64,000 nucleotides of DNA from Acinetobacter radioresistens DSM 6976 = NBRC 102413 = CIP 103788 (GCF_006757745.1 NZ_AP019740.1:2294001-2358000), one strand, 5' to 3'. Shown: positions 36,845 through 45,899, numbered from the stretch's first letter. Made by a program: numbers and translations. The notes: generated by a model from the sequence alone, not told the origin.

Positions 36845-37852
36845 TTATCCATTCCACATTAAATAATTGTTCGCTTTGCCCTGCTCATAAGCCCATTCCG
36901 CCACCTTATGCGACCTCTCTTTATCCGTCAAAAAACCTAGTACAGATATCTGATCCACAATAATCAAATTATGTTCTTCATTCCGTTCTTGCCACTTATG
37001 CAGGAACTCATTTGATGCAAGCAAATTACTTTTCTTAGAATTACAACTTGAATCTGCTAACACAAAGTTATGCCCTGTATCAGATGGGTATATTGACCAA
37101 GGAATAAAATGATCGACTGCATAATTGCCTTTTTTCATTACCTTATTACAGTAGAAGCATTTACATTCTTGCAATTCGACCAAGATATTTGCCACAGCAT
37201 TCAATTGATTTCGAGTTGGCTCAAACATAAACTGTTCAAGGTTTGGGAGTTTATTTAAGATGGGTGCATTACTACTGTTTTTTCGAATGTAATCAATCCA
37301 TCGCTTTTGACATAGCTCTTCAATAATCTCGCTAAACTGGCGTAAACAAAACATGGCTTGGGGTAGTAAAGTCAGCTGTTGCTTAGATTGCTCAAATTGA
37401 TATAAAAACTCGAAATTTTGCCCATTGATGTTTTGCAGATAACGTACCGGCATCTCTTTTACGGTACGAGCCACATCTTTAACCAACTTGGACCAAACAA
37501 CGGAATTTCGTCTCAATAATCCAAGAGATGAATAAATCTGTCTTAGCTCAATAATTTGATTGACGATTGCTGCTTGCTTACCATTATTTTGATTTAAGAT
37601 CAGTTGCCCTTCGTCATTGAAAGTATATGGCACAGCCTGTTTCCAATACAGTTCGATAAACGTCTCAGCAATGTCACTGTACTCAAGCACCAATTGCTCG
37701 CCACTATTCTCACCTTTTTCAATCGCCAATCGACTAAGGCTTATCAGCAAGGCAAACTTATAGGTACTGCTAAAGCTACCTGACTGCAAAATCAGTTGGA
37801 TATTTTTAAGGAATTTAAGTTGCTCTTGAGCTGTCGGACTGCAATTAATCAT
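36845..37852 (-). CDS. HNH endonuclease-domain protein
   Basis: The 335-residue protein has a long helical N-terminus and a C-terminal HNH domain. The first zinc pair is CFYC, the catalytic His lies in NYAVDHFIPWS, and SSCNSKKSNLL carries the final N and basic residues. Its start overlaps the end of the methyltransferase gene by 8 bases, so the two are coupled. An uncharacterised nuclease paired with a SAM methyltransferase inside a defence island points to an anti-phage or DNA-quality role, but the target is unknown. Confidence 0.82.
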   Translation of the reverse strand: MINCSPTAQEQLKFLKNIQLILQSGSFSSTYKFALLISLSRLAIEKGENSGEQLVLEYSDIAETFIELYWKQAVPYTFNDEGQLILNQNNGKQAAIVNQIIELRQIYSSLGLLRRNSVVWSKLVKDVARTVKEMPVRYLQNINGQNFEFLYQFEQSKQQLTLLPQAMFCLRQFSEIIEELCQKRWIDYIRKNSSNAPILNKLPNLEQFMFEPTRNQLNAVANILVELQECKCFYCNKVMKKGNYAVDHFIPWSIYPSDTGHNFVLADSSCNSKKSNLLASNEFLHKWQERNEEHNLIIVDQISVLGFLTDKERSHKVAEWAYEQGKANNYLMWNG

Positions 37853-38429
37853 TTTTCTTCCAAAGCAGGTTTAACCACTGCTCTTCTCGCTCAGGTCTTT
37901 TATCAACCGTGATCCACTGATGAACCAAACTGACATGAGAAAATTTTTCGAGTAACTCTTCCGCTTGGCATTCATTCAAATCGGTAAACTCTCGACCATC
38001 TTTCTCTCGGACTGAATCCCCATATTTAAATGACATATAGATTACGCCATGAGGCTTTAACGCTCGAAGCGTTTTTTGAAGAACTTCAGCTAATCGATTG
38101 CGCTCACAATGAAGCAGAGACGCGCATGCCCAAATACCGTCATAAACAGCCACTTCACTTAAGTCATAAAAGCTTTGGTACTTCACTTGAATACCAGTAA
38201 GTTCCGCCGCCTTTTTAACAAGTTCTTCTGAGTAGTCGATCGCATCAACGTGATAGCCTTTATTCTTAAAAGCTAAAGTATCGCGCCCTGTCCCGCAACC
38301 TACATCTAAGATTTTCGCTGATTCAGGTAAAAATACTAAAAAAGGCTGGTATAGGCTTTCCATATCAACTTCAAACGTTGAAGCTGTAAATTCTTCTGCA
38401 TGCTTATTGTAGTATTCTATTGTTTTCAT
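37845..38429 (-). CDS. SAM-dependent methyltransferase paired with the HNH nuclease
   Basis: The 194-residue protein is a class I methyltransferase with ILDVGCGTGRDTLAF as motif I and VDAIDYSEELV as the acidic loop. It resembles the TehB/UbiE small-molecule type and has no DNA-methyltransferase NPPY motif. I prefer ATG 38429 over GTG 38438; neither has a good ribosome-binding site. It overlaps the HNH gene by 8 bases. In this pairing the methyltransferase might modify a nucleotide, a protein or a small signal; the sequence does not say which. Confidence 0.8.
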   Translation of the reverse strand: MKTIEYYNKHAEEFTASTFEVDMESLYQPFLVFLPESAKILDVGCGTGRDTLAFKNKGYHVDAIDYSEELVKKAAELTGIQVKYQSFYDLSEVAVYDGIWACASLLHCERNRLAEVLQKTLRALKPHGVIYMSFKYGDSVREKDGREFTDLNECQAEELLEKFSHVSLVHQWITVDKRPEREEQWLNLLWKKND

Positions 38430-38501
38430 TACGGACACTTAGGCTAAAAGACACTTTCAGTCTACAAGAAAACAAAAAAATAAGGGAGCTAAGAGCGTCC
38501 C

Positions 38502-38732
38502 TTACTCTCGATTCGCCAACTTACTTTCAATCCATTGATGGATCTCATAAGCTGACCAGCCGATACGATTTTGAGTAATTTTAACTTTCTTTGGGAATGA
38601 AGGATCGTAATAAGGTGAGTTTTCATCCATCATCTCATAGATAGTAGAACGCCCCACTCCAACAAATTCCATGACTTGCTTGATACTGATCAGTTGATTC
38701 ATTTGAAAAGTTTGACCTACAAATGCATTCAT
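38502..38732 (-). CDS. AlpA-family regulator / excisionase-like protein
   Basis: The 76-residue protein has the AlpA-type winged helix: SIKQVMEFVGVGRSTIYEMM, then FPKKVKITQNRIGWSAYEIHQWIES. AlpA proteins in P4-like islands activate integrase expression or assist excision. TAGGAG lies 8 bases before ATG 38732, which fixes the start. The 5' leader contains a long inverted repeat (38745-38779) that overlaps the ribosome-binding region, so expression may be controlled there. It stands between the cargo genes and the recombination module. Confidence 0.9.
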   Translation of the reverse strand: MNAFVGQTFQMNQLISIKQVMEFVGVGRSTIYEMMDENSPYYDPSFPKKVKITQNRIGWSAYEIHQWIESKLANRE

Positions 38733-38744
38733 GATGTTTACTCC

Positions 38745-38779
38745 TATCTCATGATTTCGAGCAACTCGCTCATGAGATA
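38745..38779. promoter_or_regulatory. Nested inverted repeat in the alpA leader
   Basis: tatctcatga (38745-38754) pairs perfectly with tcatgagata (38770-38779), and an inner cgag/ctcg pair lies between them. On the minus strand the proximal arm contains part of the TAGGAG ribosome-binding site of alpA, 13 bases from the start. It could be an autoregulatory operator or a translation-blocking hairpin. Confidence 0.55.
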
Positions 38780-38811
38780 CGGCAATCTCGTAAGGTTTTA
38801 CCTTGTCTGAT

Positions 38812-39696
38812 TTAATTCAAAGCCGTCACAGATCCTTTCAATCCCTGTTGGATATCAAATGCAGTCTGAGTCTCCTCGATCTGCTGGTCTCCGACAGGCT
38901 GATAAAATTCCTCAACCACATCCAAACCTTCCTCTATGTCTACGTCCATCCTTCCATTCCCCAAACCCTTCCTTGCGGTAAAGTCTAAAGCCTCCTGATA
39001 AAACCCCGCCTGCTTACTTTGCTCATCAATTTGCTTCGCCTGAATAATCGCTTCATTTAAACTGATCCCCTCCCTTAACGTTAGATCCACGTAATACACC
39101 GGCTGACGATAACTCTGTGTCGTACTCTTGCCCCGCAATATCAATTGCAAGGGGAGGCATGACAACAAACCATTTGATGCCGCATGGTAATAACTCAACC
39201 GTGCTGCCAAAGTCCGAATACTGTTAAAGCCTGTGGTTCTAAAGATAAAAGTTCCAAATTCATCCGACTCATCTAAGTTCACATGCAAACGACCATAGGG
39301 CTTGCAGTTCCCTCCTTGAGCCAATGGACATAAATCAGGGGATGGACAGGGATGTTGCTCCACGCCTTGGTTGGTTAAACGTTGGCAGGTTTCACCATTG
39401 CCCACACAGACGGGACGACCGGTTTGACGGTCAAACAGGCTGTATTCTGCACGCAGGTTTAAGTCAGGATCATTAAAGATCATGCGAACAGGGATTGAAC
39501 GTAGCTTTTGATTAGGCGTATTGGCTCGAAGCTGATCATCCAGTGGATGTTTCACCCAGCCTTCTTTGCTTTGAATCTGGGAAGTAATGGTGAATTGATC
39601 ATCTTTTTCAGGCAATCGCTTGCCATTCTTTTCAACCATACGACCGATACTGATACGCCCCAATATTGGAGGGGTAATTGCTAAACCTTTAATCAT
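38812..39696 (-). CDS. Putative recombination directionality factor (Gp3-like; often called hydrolase or metal-binding protein)
   Basis: The 294-residue protein begins MIKGLAITPPILGRISIG and carries a four-Cys cluster (PVCVGNGETCQR, PCPSPDLCPLAQGGNC) likely to bind zinc. This pattern is found in island and ICE proteins related to the phiC31 Gp3 family of directionality factors. Its place beside YqaJ, DUF932 and AlpA genes fits a role in excision or recombination of the island. That role is inferred from family and context. AAGGA stands 8 bases before the ATG. Confidence 0.65.
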   Translation of the reverse strand: MIKGLAITPPILGRISIGRMVEKNGKRLPEKDDQFTITSQIQSKEGWVKHPLDDQLRANTPNQKLRSIPVRMIFNDPDLNLRAEYSLFDRQTGRPVCVGNGETCQRLTNQGVEQHPCPSPDLCPLAQGGNCKPYGRLHVNLDESDEFGTFIFRTTGFNSIRTLAARLSYYHAASNGLLSCLPLQLILRGKSTTQSYRQPVYYVDLTLREGISLNEAIIQAKQIDEQSKQAGFYQEALDFTARKGLGNGRMDVDIEEGLDVVEEFYQPVGDQQIEETQTAFDIQQGLKGSVTALN

Positions 39697-39821
39697 ATTG
39701 ATATTCCTTAATGTATTACGTTACAAATTTGGGTCTATGTATGTAGGTCAGAACAAGGACCAAATAAGTTACCCAAAGAATGTAGAGCCAGATAAAGTGC
39801 TACAGAGATCGCGACCGATTT

Positions 39822-39845
39822 GCTCTCTACCGAAGGGTAGAGAGC
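39822..39845. other. Stem-loop between yqaJ and the Gp3-like gene
   Basis: A perfect 10-bp stem (gctctctacc / ggtagagagc) with a GAAG tetraloop lies in the 195-base gap between two minus-strand genes. No T-run follows it on the minus strand. It may be an mRNA processing or stabilising element. Confidence 0.45.
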
Positions 39846-39891
39846 GGGGAGCGATTTTTGTGAATTTTTGATTTGGTGCTGTAGATCGGGC

Positions 39892-40950
39892 TTAGTCGGT
39901 ATAGATGTTAAATCGACGACTGCCCTGCTTTTCAAGTGGATAAAGCTCGATGAGTTCAGGCTGGTGCTGAAGCAATGTCTTGGTATTGAGGCTGATGGAG
40001 TCCTTGGCTTTCTTCCAGACTACTGAGCCATGTGCAAAGACCGCCCTTTCTTTGTCTTGCATCATCATCTGAATTTCATGTTTAAATTGGTCAAAGCGTT
40101 CCTGCTTATGCTGAATCTCTTCTTTCATTTTGATGAGCTGATCGAACATCAAATTGGCATTTTCATTTTGTGAAAGATCTTCAACACTTAGTGGGATATG
40201 CGCTGGATAGAGCTGCTGAATGGCTTTGGCTGCGGATTCACTGGCATCGACTGATGGCGGAGTATCGTTTTCTACACACTCCCAGAAATAACGTTCTGCT
40301 TTAACAATATGCTCAATCACTGATTCAGACCGTGTCACTTTGAATATCTTGGTTTCATGCCCACAGATCAGGACACAGACATGCGCTGCCTGCTTGCCTG
40401 TCACCGCCAGTTGATGTTGTACCTGACAAAGCACATATAAAGGCACACCATCACGCCACAATTTTGCTCCATGCTCACCTGCTGTTTTGCATTCCAAAAT
40501 TTGGACTTCATCACTGCCGACCACGCTGTAATCCAGATTGGCTAACATAAAGTGTTTATCGGGATCAGGATGCTGAAGCACCGCATTGATCCGTCGCACC
40601 TTGTTATTGGTGTGCATGCTATAGAACTCTGCCACCAAAGGTTCCAGCTGCTTACCCCAATACAGCGGTGCTACACCTGAGCTTTCATCTTCTATGGATT
40701 GAGCCTGCCGTCCGGTTTTGATCAGCCAGAGTTCCAGCATCGACATGTAGGGATTGAGACCACAGGCAGTCGCGGCATCACTGCTACCGATACCTTGTTT
40801 ACGAACTTCAAGCCAGTCCTGATATTCCATCCCTTTGGTGTTGACCAGTCGCTTGGCTGCTGTTGAGCGTTTGGTGGTGATGGTTTGATTAACTACGATC
40901 TTTGATGCTACCGTCGTAGGCTGATGGGAAATAGGTACAATTTGATTCAT
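39892..40950 (-). CDS. YqaJ-type viral recombinase / lambda-exonuclease-like nuclease
   Basis: The 352-residue protein has the YqaJ domain: WLEVRKQGIGSSDAATACGLNPYMS, then WGKQLEPLVAEFYS, the acidic LANLDYSVVG, and EVQILECKTAGEHGA, which holds the E-x-K of the PD-(D/E)xK nuclease core. Phage and island members act as 5'-3' exonucleases for single-strand-annealing recombination. I start it at ATG 40950, with AAGGATAATTCC upstream; a longer frame would run into the terminator at 41000-41028. It belongs to the recombination module of the island. Confidence 0.87.
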   Translation of the reverse strand: MNQIVPISHQPTTVASKIVVNQTITTKRSTAAKRLVNTKGMEYQDWLEVRKQGIGSSDAATACGLNPYMSMLELWLIKTGRQAQSIEDESSGVAPLYWGKQLEPLVAEFYSMHTNNKVRRINAVLQHPDPDKHFMLANLDYSVVGSDEVQILECKTAGEHGAKLWRDGVPLYVLCQVQHQLAVTGKQAAHVCVLICGHETKIFKVTRSESVIEHIVKAERYFWECVENDTPPSVDASESAAKAIQQLYPAHIPLSVEDLSQNENANLMFDQLIKMKEEIQHKQERFDQFKHEIQMMMQDKERAVFAHGSVVWKKAKDSISLNTKTLLQHQPELIELYPLEKQGSRRFNIYTD

Positions 40951-40999
40951 GGAATTATCCTTATAAATTCTGATCTCTGTAAAAGAAATGCATAAAAAA

Positions 41000-41028
41000 G
41001 CCATACCCGACACGAGGTCGGGTATGGC
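41000..41028 (-). terminator. Terminator downstream of the DUF932 gene
   Basis: A perfect 12-bp stem (gccatacccgac / gtcgggtatggc) with a 5-base loop, followed on the minus strand by TTTTTT, ends the DUF932 transcript before yqaJ. Confidence 0.85.
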
Positions 41029-41125
41029 GATTTGTTTGCTGTTTTAATTGAGAGGGGTTACATGAGTGCTATGACTAGCACTTGTTTGGGGTGACTCGAT
41101 TTCAACATAAGTGAATCGGTTAATT

Positions 41126-42157
41126 TCAGGCGATCAAGGCAAGTGCTTGCTCCAACCCTCGTTGTTTCACACTAGCACCTGCACCGAACCAAGCTGAATC
41201 AAGACGGTGATCTGTACTCATGGCACGTCGTTCATGATCCACAAATTCCGTGATCGAACAAAGTAAGCCATAAGCAGTGTCTTTGGCGGATGACAGGTCA
41301 GCACCACGTCCTTGCCCATTGAACATGTCCAAAGCTTTATTCATGGCACGACCATTTGGTTCAGGCTTTTTCTCTTGAGCTTGCTGCGCGACATTACGAT
41401 AGAACTGAATGATGTTTTCTTCAGGATCGGAAATTGACATGGTGCTGTTGTTGAATACGGCATCAAAATAAGCTTTGGCTTCCTGCTGACTCACCTTACG
41501 CTGTGTGAGCTGTTTCATCTCATACATGTGCTCATCCCATGCACGAACTGAAATACCCAATTGCTGCTTCACTTTCTCTGCATCAAACTTGGTACTATGT
41601 GGAACCTTCACTACACCTGCACTACTGCTCTGTCCACGTAGAGCAATGGCTAAAGTGTTGTTACAGACCACTCGGATACTGGTGAACTGTGCTGTCGTTG
41701 CCAAAGTGCCATCACACGCAGTAGCCAACAGGATATAACCATTACTGACATCCTTAGACTTTAAAGCGGTACTTTGCCCGGTACGTGCCAAAGCCCAGAA
41801 CTTCTTCCCACCTTTCAAAACCCCTGCGGTTTCTAACTCAAAGCCAGATTGCTCAGTCAGATCCCGGTAGAACTCCAGAATCTCTTTGGGTTGAACTTCC
41901 TGATAACGCTGACTGACTACAGATAAAGGTGCATGGGTATCTGAACGATACAACACTCGCTGTTCTTCAAATGGCATGATAATGCTTTGACCACGTTCAT
42001 TCTGTGCCATGTAGCTGACATTCGACGATTCAATCCGCCAGTCCATTCCAGCTTGCTGTGCCCAAACTTCGAGTGGTTGGTTCGGACTGAGTTGATTACC
42101 CAGACCATGCCAAGGGGTTTCGCCAACATAGGCGATTTGTTCGATTTGATGTGCCAT
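41126..42157 (-). CDS. DUF932 (phage/plasmid-like) protein
   Basis: The 343-residue protein carries the family opening YVGETPWHGLGNQL and the segments KFWALARTG, NGYILLATACDGTLAT and TSIRVVCNNTLAIAL. Members are found on phages, plasmids and islands beside recombination genes; their biochemical role is unknown. AGGAG lies 9 bases before the ATG. It has its own terminator at 41000-41028. Confidence 0.9.
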   Translation of the reverse strand: MAHQIEQIAYVGETPWHGLGNQLSPNQPLEVWAQQAGMDWRIESSNVSYMAQNERGQSIIMPFEEQRVLYRSDTHAPLSVVSQRYQEVQPKEILEFYRDLTEQSGFELETAGVLKGGKKFWALARTGQSTALKSKDVSNGYILLATACDGTLATTAQFTSIRVVCNNTLAIALRGQSSSAGVVKVPHSTKFDAEKVKQQLGISVRAWDEHMYEMKQLTQRKVSQQEAKAYFDAVFNNSTMSISDPEENIIQFYRNVAQQAQEKKPEPNGRAMNKALDMFNGQGRGADLSSAKDTAYGLLCSITEFVDHERRAMSTDHRLDSAWFGAGASVKQRGLEQALALIA

Positions 42158-42179
42158 CGTTCTTATCTCCTATGCTGAT

Positions 42180-42458
42180 TCAACGAAAATTCTGCTGACA
42201 GTGATTGCAGTGATAGTAGGCCAGGGTGATCGGCTTTTTAGGCTCATCAAACACGCTGCTGAATAAACCACCAATGACCGCACCTGCAAGCCCGCCAAGC
42301 AGTGGTGATACAGGTAAAGGTAAACCCTTTGATATGGATGCACCGATAGTTGCGAACGAAGCTGATGCTGCTAGACCTGTAGAATCAGATCCACTCACCT
42401 GCTGATTGACAACCTGAATGACTTGATCCGATAAGCAATAAGGACAATTTAAACTCAT
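42180..42458 (-). CDS. Small zinc-ribbon protein with a Gly-rich hydrophobic centre
   Basis: The 92-residue protein has CPYC near the N-terminus and CNHC near the C-terminus, which would form one zinc site. Between them is a hydrophobic Gly/Ala-rich stretch (LLGGLAGAVIGGLFSSVF). The function is unknown. I choose ATG 42458 because AGAGG precedes it; upstream codons in the frame run through a terminator. It lies 22 bases before the DUF932 gene, so the two are probably co-transcribed. Confidence 0.65.
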   Translation of the reverse strand: MSLNCPYCLSDQVIQVVNQQVSGSDSTGLAASASFATIGASISKGLPLPVSPLLGGLAGAVIGGLFSSVFDEPKKPITLAYYHCNHCQQNFR

Positions 42459-42481
42459 AATATATACCTCTAGAAATGACA

Positions 42482-42505
42482 AAGGCTCGCCGATTGGCAA
42501 GCCTT
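42482..42505 (-). terminator. Terminator for the YfjJ-like gene
   Basis: A 10-bp stem with one mismatch (aaggcttgcc / ggcgagcctt on the minus strand, loop AATC), 57 bases after the stop of the YfjJ-like reading frame. Confidence 0.6.
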
Positions 42506-43074
42506 GCAAAGTTAAAAAACTCGTTTTCATCTAGATAATGTATATCTGAGATTATTTTCATTTAGCGTCGATCATACTGTACTCTTAACTGGCCTTTACC
42601 AAATACTCTTCGTCCTTTTGGCTTTACACGTAAGTATTGAAGGGTACGTTTGTGATGATCAGTGAGGTATTCCATTGCCTCAATGAAATTTGTCACTTGG
42701 GTTGAATCGCGACGATAAATTAAACCGATCCCCAACTCATCTCTACCTCGGAGCTCCTTTACGCGTTTGCGATTCCAACAATTATAGCCTTGACCATAAT
42801 CTCGAGTAATCTCACTCCAAAGCGCGATAATTTTATTCCCCCAATATGCTGCGCTTCCATCACGAAAGGCAGTATCATAAATGATTGCTAAATGGCAATG
42901 AAAACCTTTACTTTTACCACCTTGCTCTACTCCCCATATATATCCGATCACATGTTTAAATATGCCATCTTTATTTTGGATACGATTAAGCAGTATATCT
43001 AAGTCCTTATAAATATCTTCAACTCTGATTCGATTAGAATATTCTTGCAAATAACCCAAGTCTACACGAGCAAC

Positions 43075-44113
43075 GGCTTTGTTGCATAAACATTCAAAAG
43101 CTGAGTTCTCCCCAATCCATTCAAATTTAAGACACAACTTGGGTGCGAGGTCTACCTAATTCCGTAAATCTATTCAGAACTGCCACACGCGCATGAATTT
43201 CATTGACCTGACTTTGAAAATGTCTTGCCGTCAGCCTATCACCTAATAATTTGATGCAATGCATCTTGGTTTCCACCAAACTACGACGGTGATAACCCGA
43301 CCATTTTTTCCATAGGGTTCTACCTAAATGTTTAACCGTTTGAAGTAACTCATTTCGTTCTATTGAACTTATTTTAGAATCTTTCCAGGGCTTGGCATTC
43401 TTTCTGGGTGGAATTACTGCATGTGCTTGACGATCTGAAATCACTTTTCTGCAGCACTTCGTGTCGTACGCGCCATCGGTATAGACAGAATCTATTCGCT
43501 CATCTAGTGGAATTTGATCCAGTAAATCACCTAGTACTTGTGAATCACTGACATTATTTGTAGTAAGCTGAACGGCACGTATTTGCAGTGTTTCAGCATC
43601 TATACCAATATGCAGTTTACGCCATTGCCGACGGTATTCAGGCTGATGTTTTTTACGCTTCCATTCGCCTTCACCTAAAAACTTTAAACCCGTAGAGTCG
43701 ACAAGTAGGTGTAACCCATCATGACTTTTCTGATAGCTTATCGCAATATCAATATGCTTTTGTCGTCTACAAAGGGTGGAGTAATCTGGTGCTGTCCAAT
43801 TCAAGCCACAGAGTTTAATCAGGCTTTGAACAAAGCCAGTAACCATACGTAAAGAAAGACGGAATAGAGATTTGATCATTAAACAGCATTGAATCGCTGT
43901 ATCGGAATAAGTTTGATTTCGTCCTTGCTTGCCTTGTGGTTGTGCATACCATTGCGTCTTAGGATCAAACCAGATTGAAATATTTCCTCGCTTGATTAAA
44001 GCTTGGTTATACGAGGACCAATTGGTTGTACGATAGATTTTAGGTGTAGGCTTCTTCATCTGGAAATTATATTACTGAAGAAGCCTTCAAGAATAGCTTT
44101 GTGCAACAAAGCC
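43075..44113 (-). mobile_element. IS5-family (IS903-like) insertion sequence, complete
   Basis: The 1039-bp element has terminal inverted repeats beginning GGCTTTGTTGCA at both ends and a 9-bp target duplication ACGAGCAAC (43066-43074 and 44114-44122). The transposase is intact. A 9-bp duplication fits the IS903 group of the IS5 family. Confidence 0.94.
43127..44059 (-). CDS. IS5-family transposase
   Basis: The 310-residue DDE transposase has the catalytic Asp in HLLVDSTGLK, a second Asp in SVYTDGAYD and Glu in YHRRSLVETKMH, the Y-(2)-R-(3)-E-(6)-K style motif of the family. The N-terminal NWSSYNQALIKRGNISIW is typical of the IS903/IS1031 branch. It is encoded within the IS that splits the YfjJ-like gene. 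Confidence 0.95.
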   Translation of the reverse strand: MKKPTPKIYRTTNWSSYNQALIKRGNISIWFDPKTQWYAQPQGKQGRNQTYSDTAIQCCLMIKSLFRLSLRMVTGFVQSLIKLCGLNWTAPDYSTLCRRQKHIDIAISYQKSHDGLHLLVDSTGLKFLGEGEWKRKKHQPEYRRQWRKLHIGIDAETLQIRAVQLTTNNVSDSQVLGDLLDQIPLDERIDSVYTDGAYDTKCCRKVISDRQAHAVIPPRKNAKPWKDSKISSIERNELLQTVKHLGRTLWKKWSGYHRRSLVETKMHCIKLLGDRLTARHFQSQVNEIHARVAVLNRFTELGRPRTQVVS

Positions 44114-44518
44114 ACGAGCAACTAATATTCGACTGCATTTATTAAGTATTGACCTACAATATTCCTGCACTTCAATTTTATTTTCATCTTTCTGTTTTTC
44201 GATAATTTCATAATCTCTTTCGAAACTCTTAGATAACTTCAAAAAGTCCGATCTCAACGCTCTATACCCAATCATTTCCAATTCATCTTTAAGATCAAAA
44301 TAATCGGAGTCTATTCTCTGTAAGTCATATCTCAGAATTACAAAGAATTGGAGATAACCTGGGTATTCATCATCAGGATTATAAATATCATCAAAGTCTA
44401 ATAACAGATTGGTAAGCTGTGAATAGAATTCATCCCATTCCCTACTTCTTCTTTTTAGACATTTTAAGAAGCTCTCGATCTCAAGTGTAAGTTGTGCCTG
44501 ATTAATTAAAGCTCTCAT

Positions 44519-44885
44519 GTTTAAACCTATTTGTGTGATAGTTACATAAGAGATAGGGAATTCAGTATATATATACGTTTACTTTACAATAAAGTGTTAC
44601 CTAATAAACGATTAGATTAATAACCAAAGCGTTAGGGAGTCCAAATTCCTCCTGTAGTGCAGTACCTATTCTCCACATGAAAAACTTTTCCTCCCTGCTC
44701 TATGCTTAAATTCATGTAGGATCGAGTCTCAAAAAAGCTAGAGTTAAGCTAAAACCTAATTAATAGCTAATAAAAATGTCCATAAGCTAATATTTTTAAG
44801 CATTCAAGGTGACTTCAGTATTGAAAAATACTAGAGAAAATATTAGTATAAATACTACAAGAAATACTACAGGTAATTAATAAAA
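44519..44885. other. Divergent intergenic region between the YfjJ-like gene and the 337-residue protein gene
   Basis: No gene is visible. The region separates two divergent genes, so it should carry both promoters. AT-rich hexamers are plentiful (for example tatatatacg around 44570), but no pair stands out enough to place a promoter with confidence. Confidence 0.4.
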
Positions 44886-45899
44886 ATGGGCTTAACTTCA
44901 GTAAATCACAATATCCGTAAAGGGCTTTTGATTGACAAACTTTTAAGAGGTTTTAAAGAGCATGAGTATGTATGGATAGCTTGGAAAGTGGCTAGCACTA
45001 ATAATTACACCCCTCGTGATTTTTTCAATTTTTATAATGAAAAATATTCTTATGAATATTTATTTGATTATATAAAAACAACTTTATCTAAACTTGAAGA
45101 AGAAGAAATAAATATCTTTATTAAGAATTGTCATAAAGAACAGGAAGAATATATTTTAAATATAGATATTAATCTACACCTAAAGGATGACAGATTATGT
45201 TGGTTCTTAATTAATAGATTCACCCAAGACTACGATATACCTATTTTTATTAGAGAAAGTACATTTAAAAAATTAAAAAACTCAGAAACATCAAGTCAAA
45301 TTAATAATAATATAATACACAAATCCGCCCACAACCCTAAAATACTTAGACAAAACGACAATCATAAAGTTCATAAAAACATTAATAATCCTAGAATTTT
45401 TATTTTAGCTTTGATTTATTTAAACCCCGAAATAACGCACAATATCATTCAAAAAAATTTAGACTTGGAAGAATATATTGCTGATTTTGATAAAATAATA
45501 AAAGAAAAAATAAATCTAAATAAATACATTAAGAATAAAGATTTTATAGAGTGGAGCAAAAGCTATATTGATAAAAATTTTGAATACAATGTTTTCCCTC
45601 AATTTCTTTTTGAAAAAGAAAAGTTACATGAGAATTATATCTATGCTTATTTTGACGATCTTTATATTCATAATAGAGAAAAGTATATTAATGATTTAAA
45701 TAAACTTAAAAAAGCATGGCAGCAAAATGTTTTTAGATTAAAAAATAAGGATAATCTTAAAAAGAAATTTCACTTACCCTTAAGAAAAAATACAAAAGTT
45801 CGATTGAAAGAATTAGCAGAGCTTTACAATATTTCTGAATCAGAACTTCTAGAAAAATTGATTAATAAGGAATATGAAGAATATAAAGACTATAAGTAA
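44886..45899 (+). CDS. Unknown AT-rich island protein with a ribbon-helix-helix-like C-terminus
   Basis: The 337-residue protein is rich in Asn, Lys and Ile, and the gene is more AT-rich than its neighbours, which suggests recent transfer. The body has no motif I recognise. The last 37 residues (LPLRKNTKVRLKELAELYNI and after) have the spacing of a ribbon-helix-helix DNA-binding domain: one strand, then two helices. It is the only plus-strand gene at the integrase end of the island and stops 15 bases from the integrase stop. It could be an island regulator, but that is inference. Confidence 0.6.
   Translation: MGLTSVNHNIRKGLLIDKLLRGFKEHEYVWIAWKVASTNNYTPRDFFNFYNEKYSYEYLFDYIKTTLSKLEEEEINIFIKNCHKEQEEYILNIDINLHLKDDRLCWFLINRFTQDYDIPIFIRESTFKKLKNSETSSQINNNIIHKSAHNPKILRQNDNHKVHKNINNPRIFILALIYLNPEITHNIIQKNLDLEEYIADFDKIIKEKINLNKYIKNKDFIEWSKSYIDKNFEYNVFPQFLFEKEKLHENYIYAYFDDLYIHNREKYINDLNKLKKAWQQNVFRLKNKDNLKKKFHLPLRKNTKVRLKELAELYNISESELLEKLINKEYEEYKDYK

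Larger units (their letters stand above)
42562..44518 (-). pseudogene. YfjJ / inovirus Gp2-like gene interrupted by an IS5-family element
   Basis: The N-terminal 135 codons (44518 down to 44114) end in ...SRILVAR and the C-terminal part (43065 down to 42562) continues VDLGYLQEYSNRIRVED. Removing the IS and one copy of its 9-bp duplication restores a single frame of about 302 residues. The C-terminal half has YIWGVEQGGKSKGFHCHLA, typical of the YagK/YfjJ domain, whose HxH-like motif recalls rolling-circle replication initiators. It is found in P4-like islands and inoviruses. The insertion should abolish the full-length protein. Confidence 0.88.

Noticed and set aside
42562..43137. A separate 191-residue gene starting inside the IS end
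   Set aside because: Its first 24 codons come from the IS5-family terminal region; the rest is the C-terminal half of the interrupted YfjJ-like gene.
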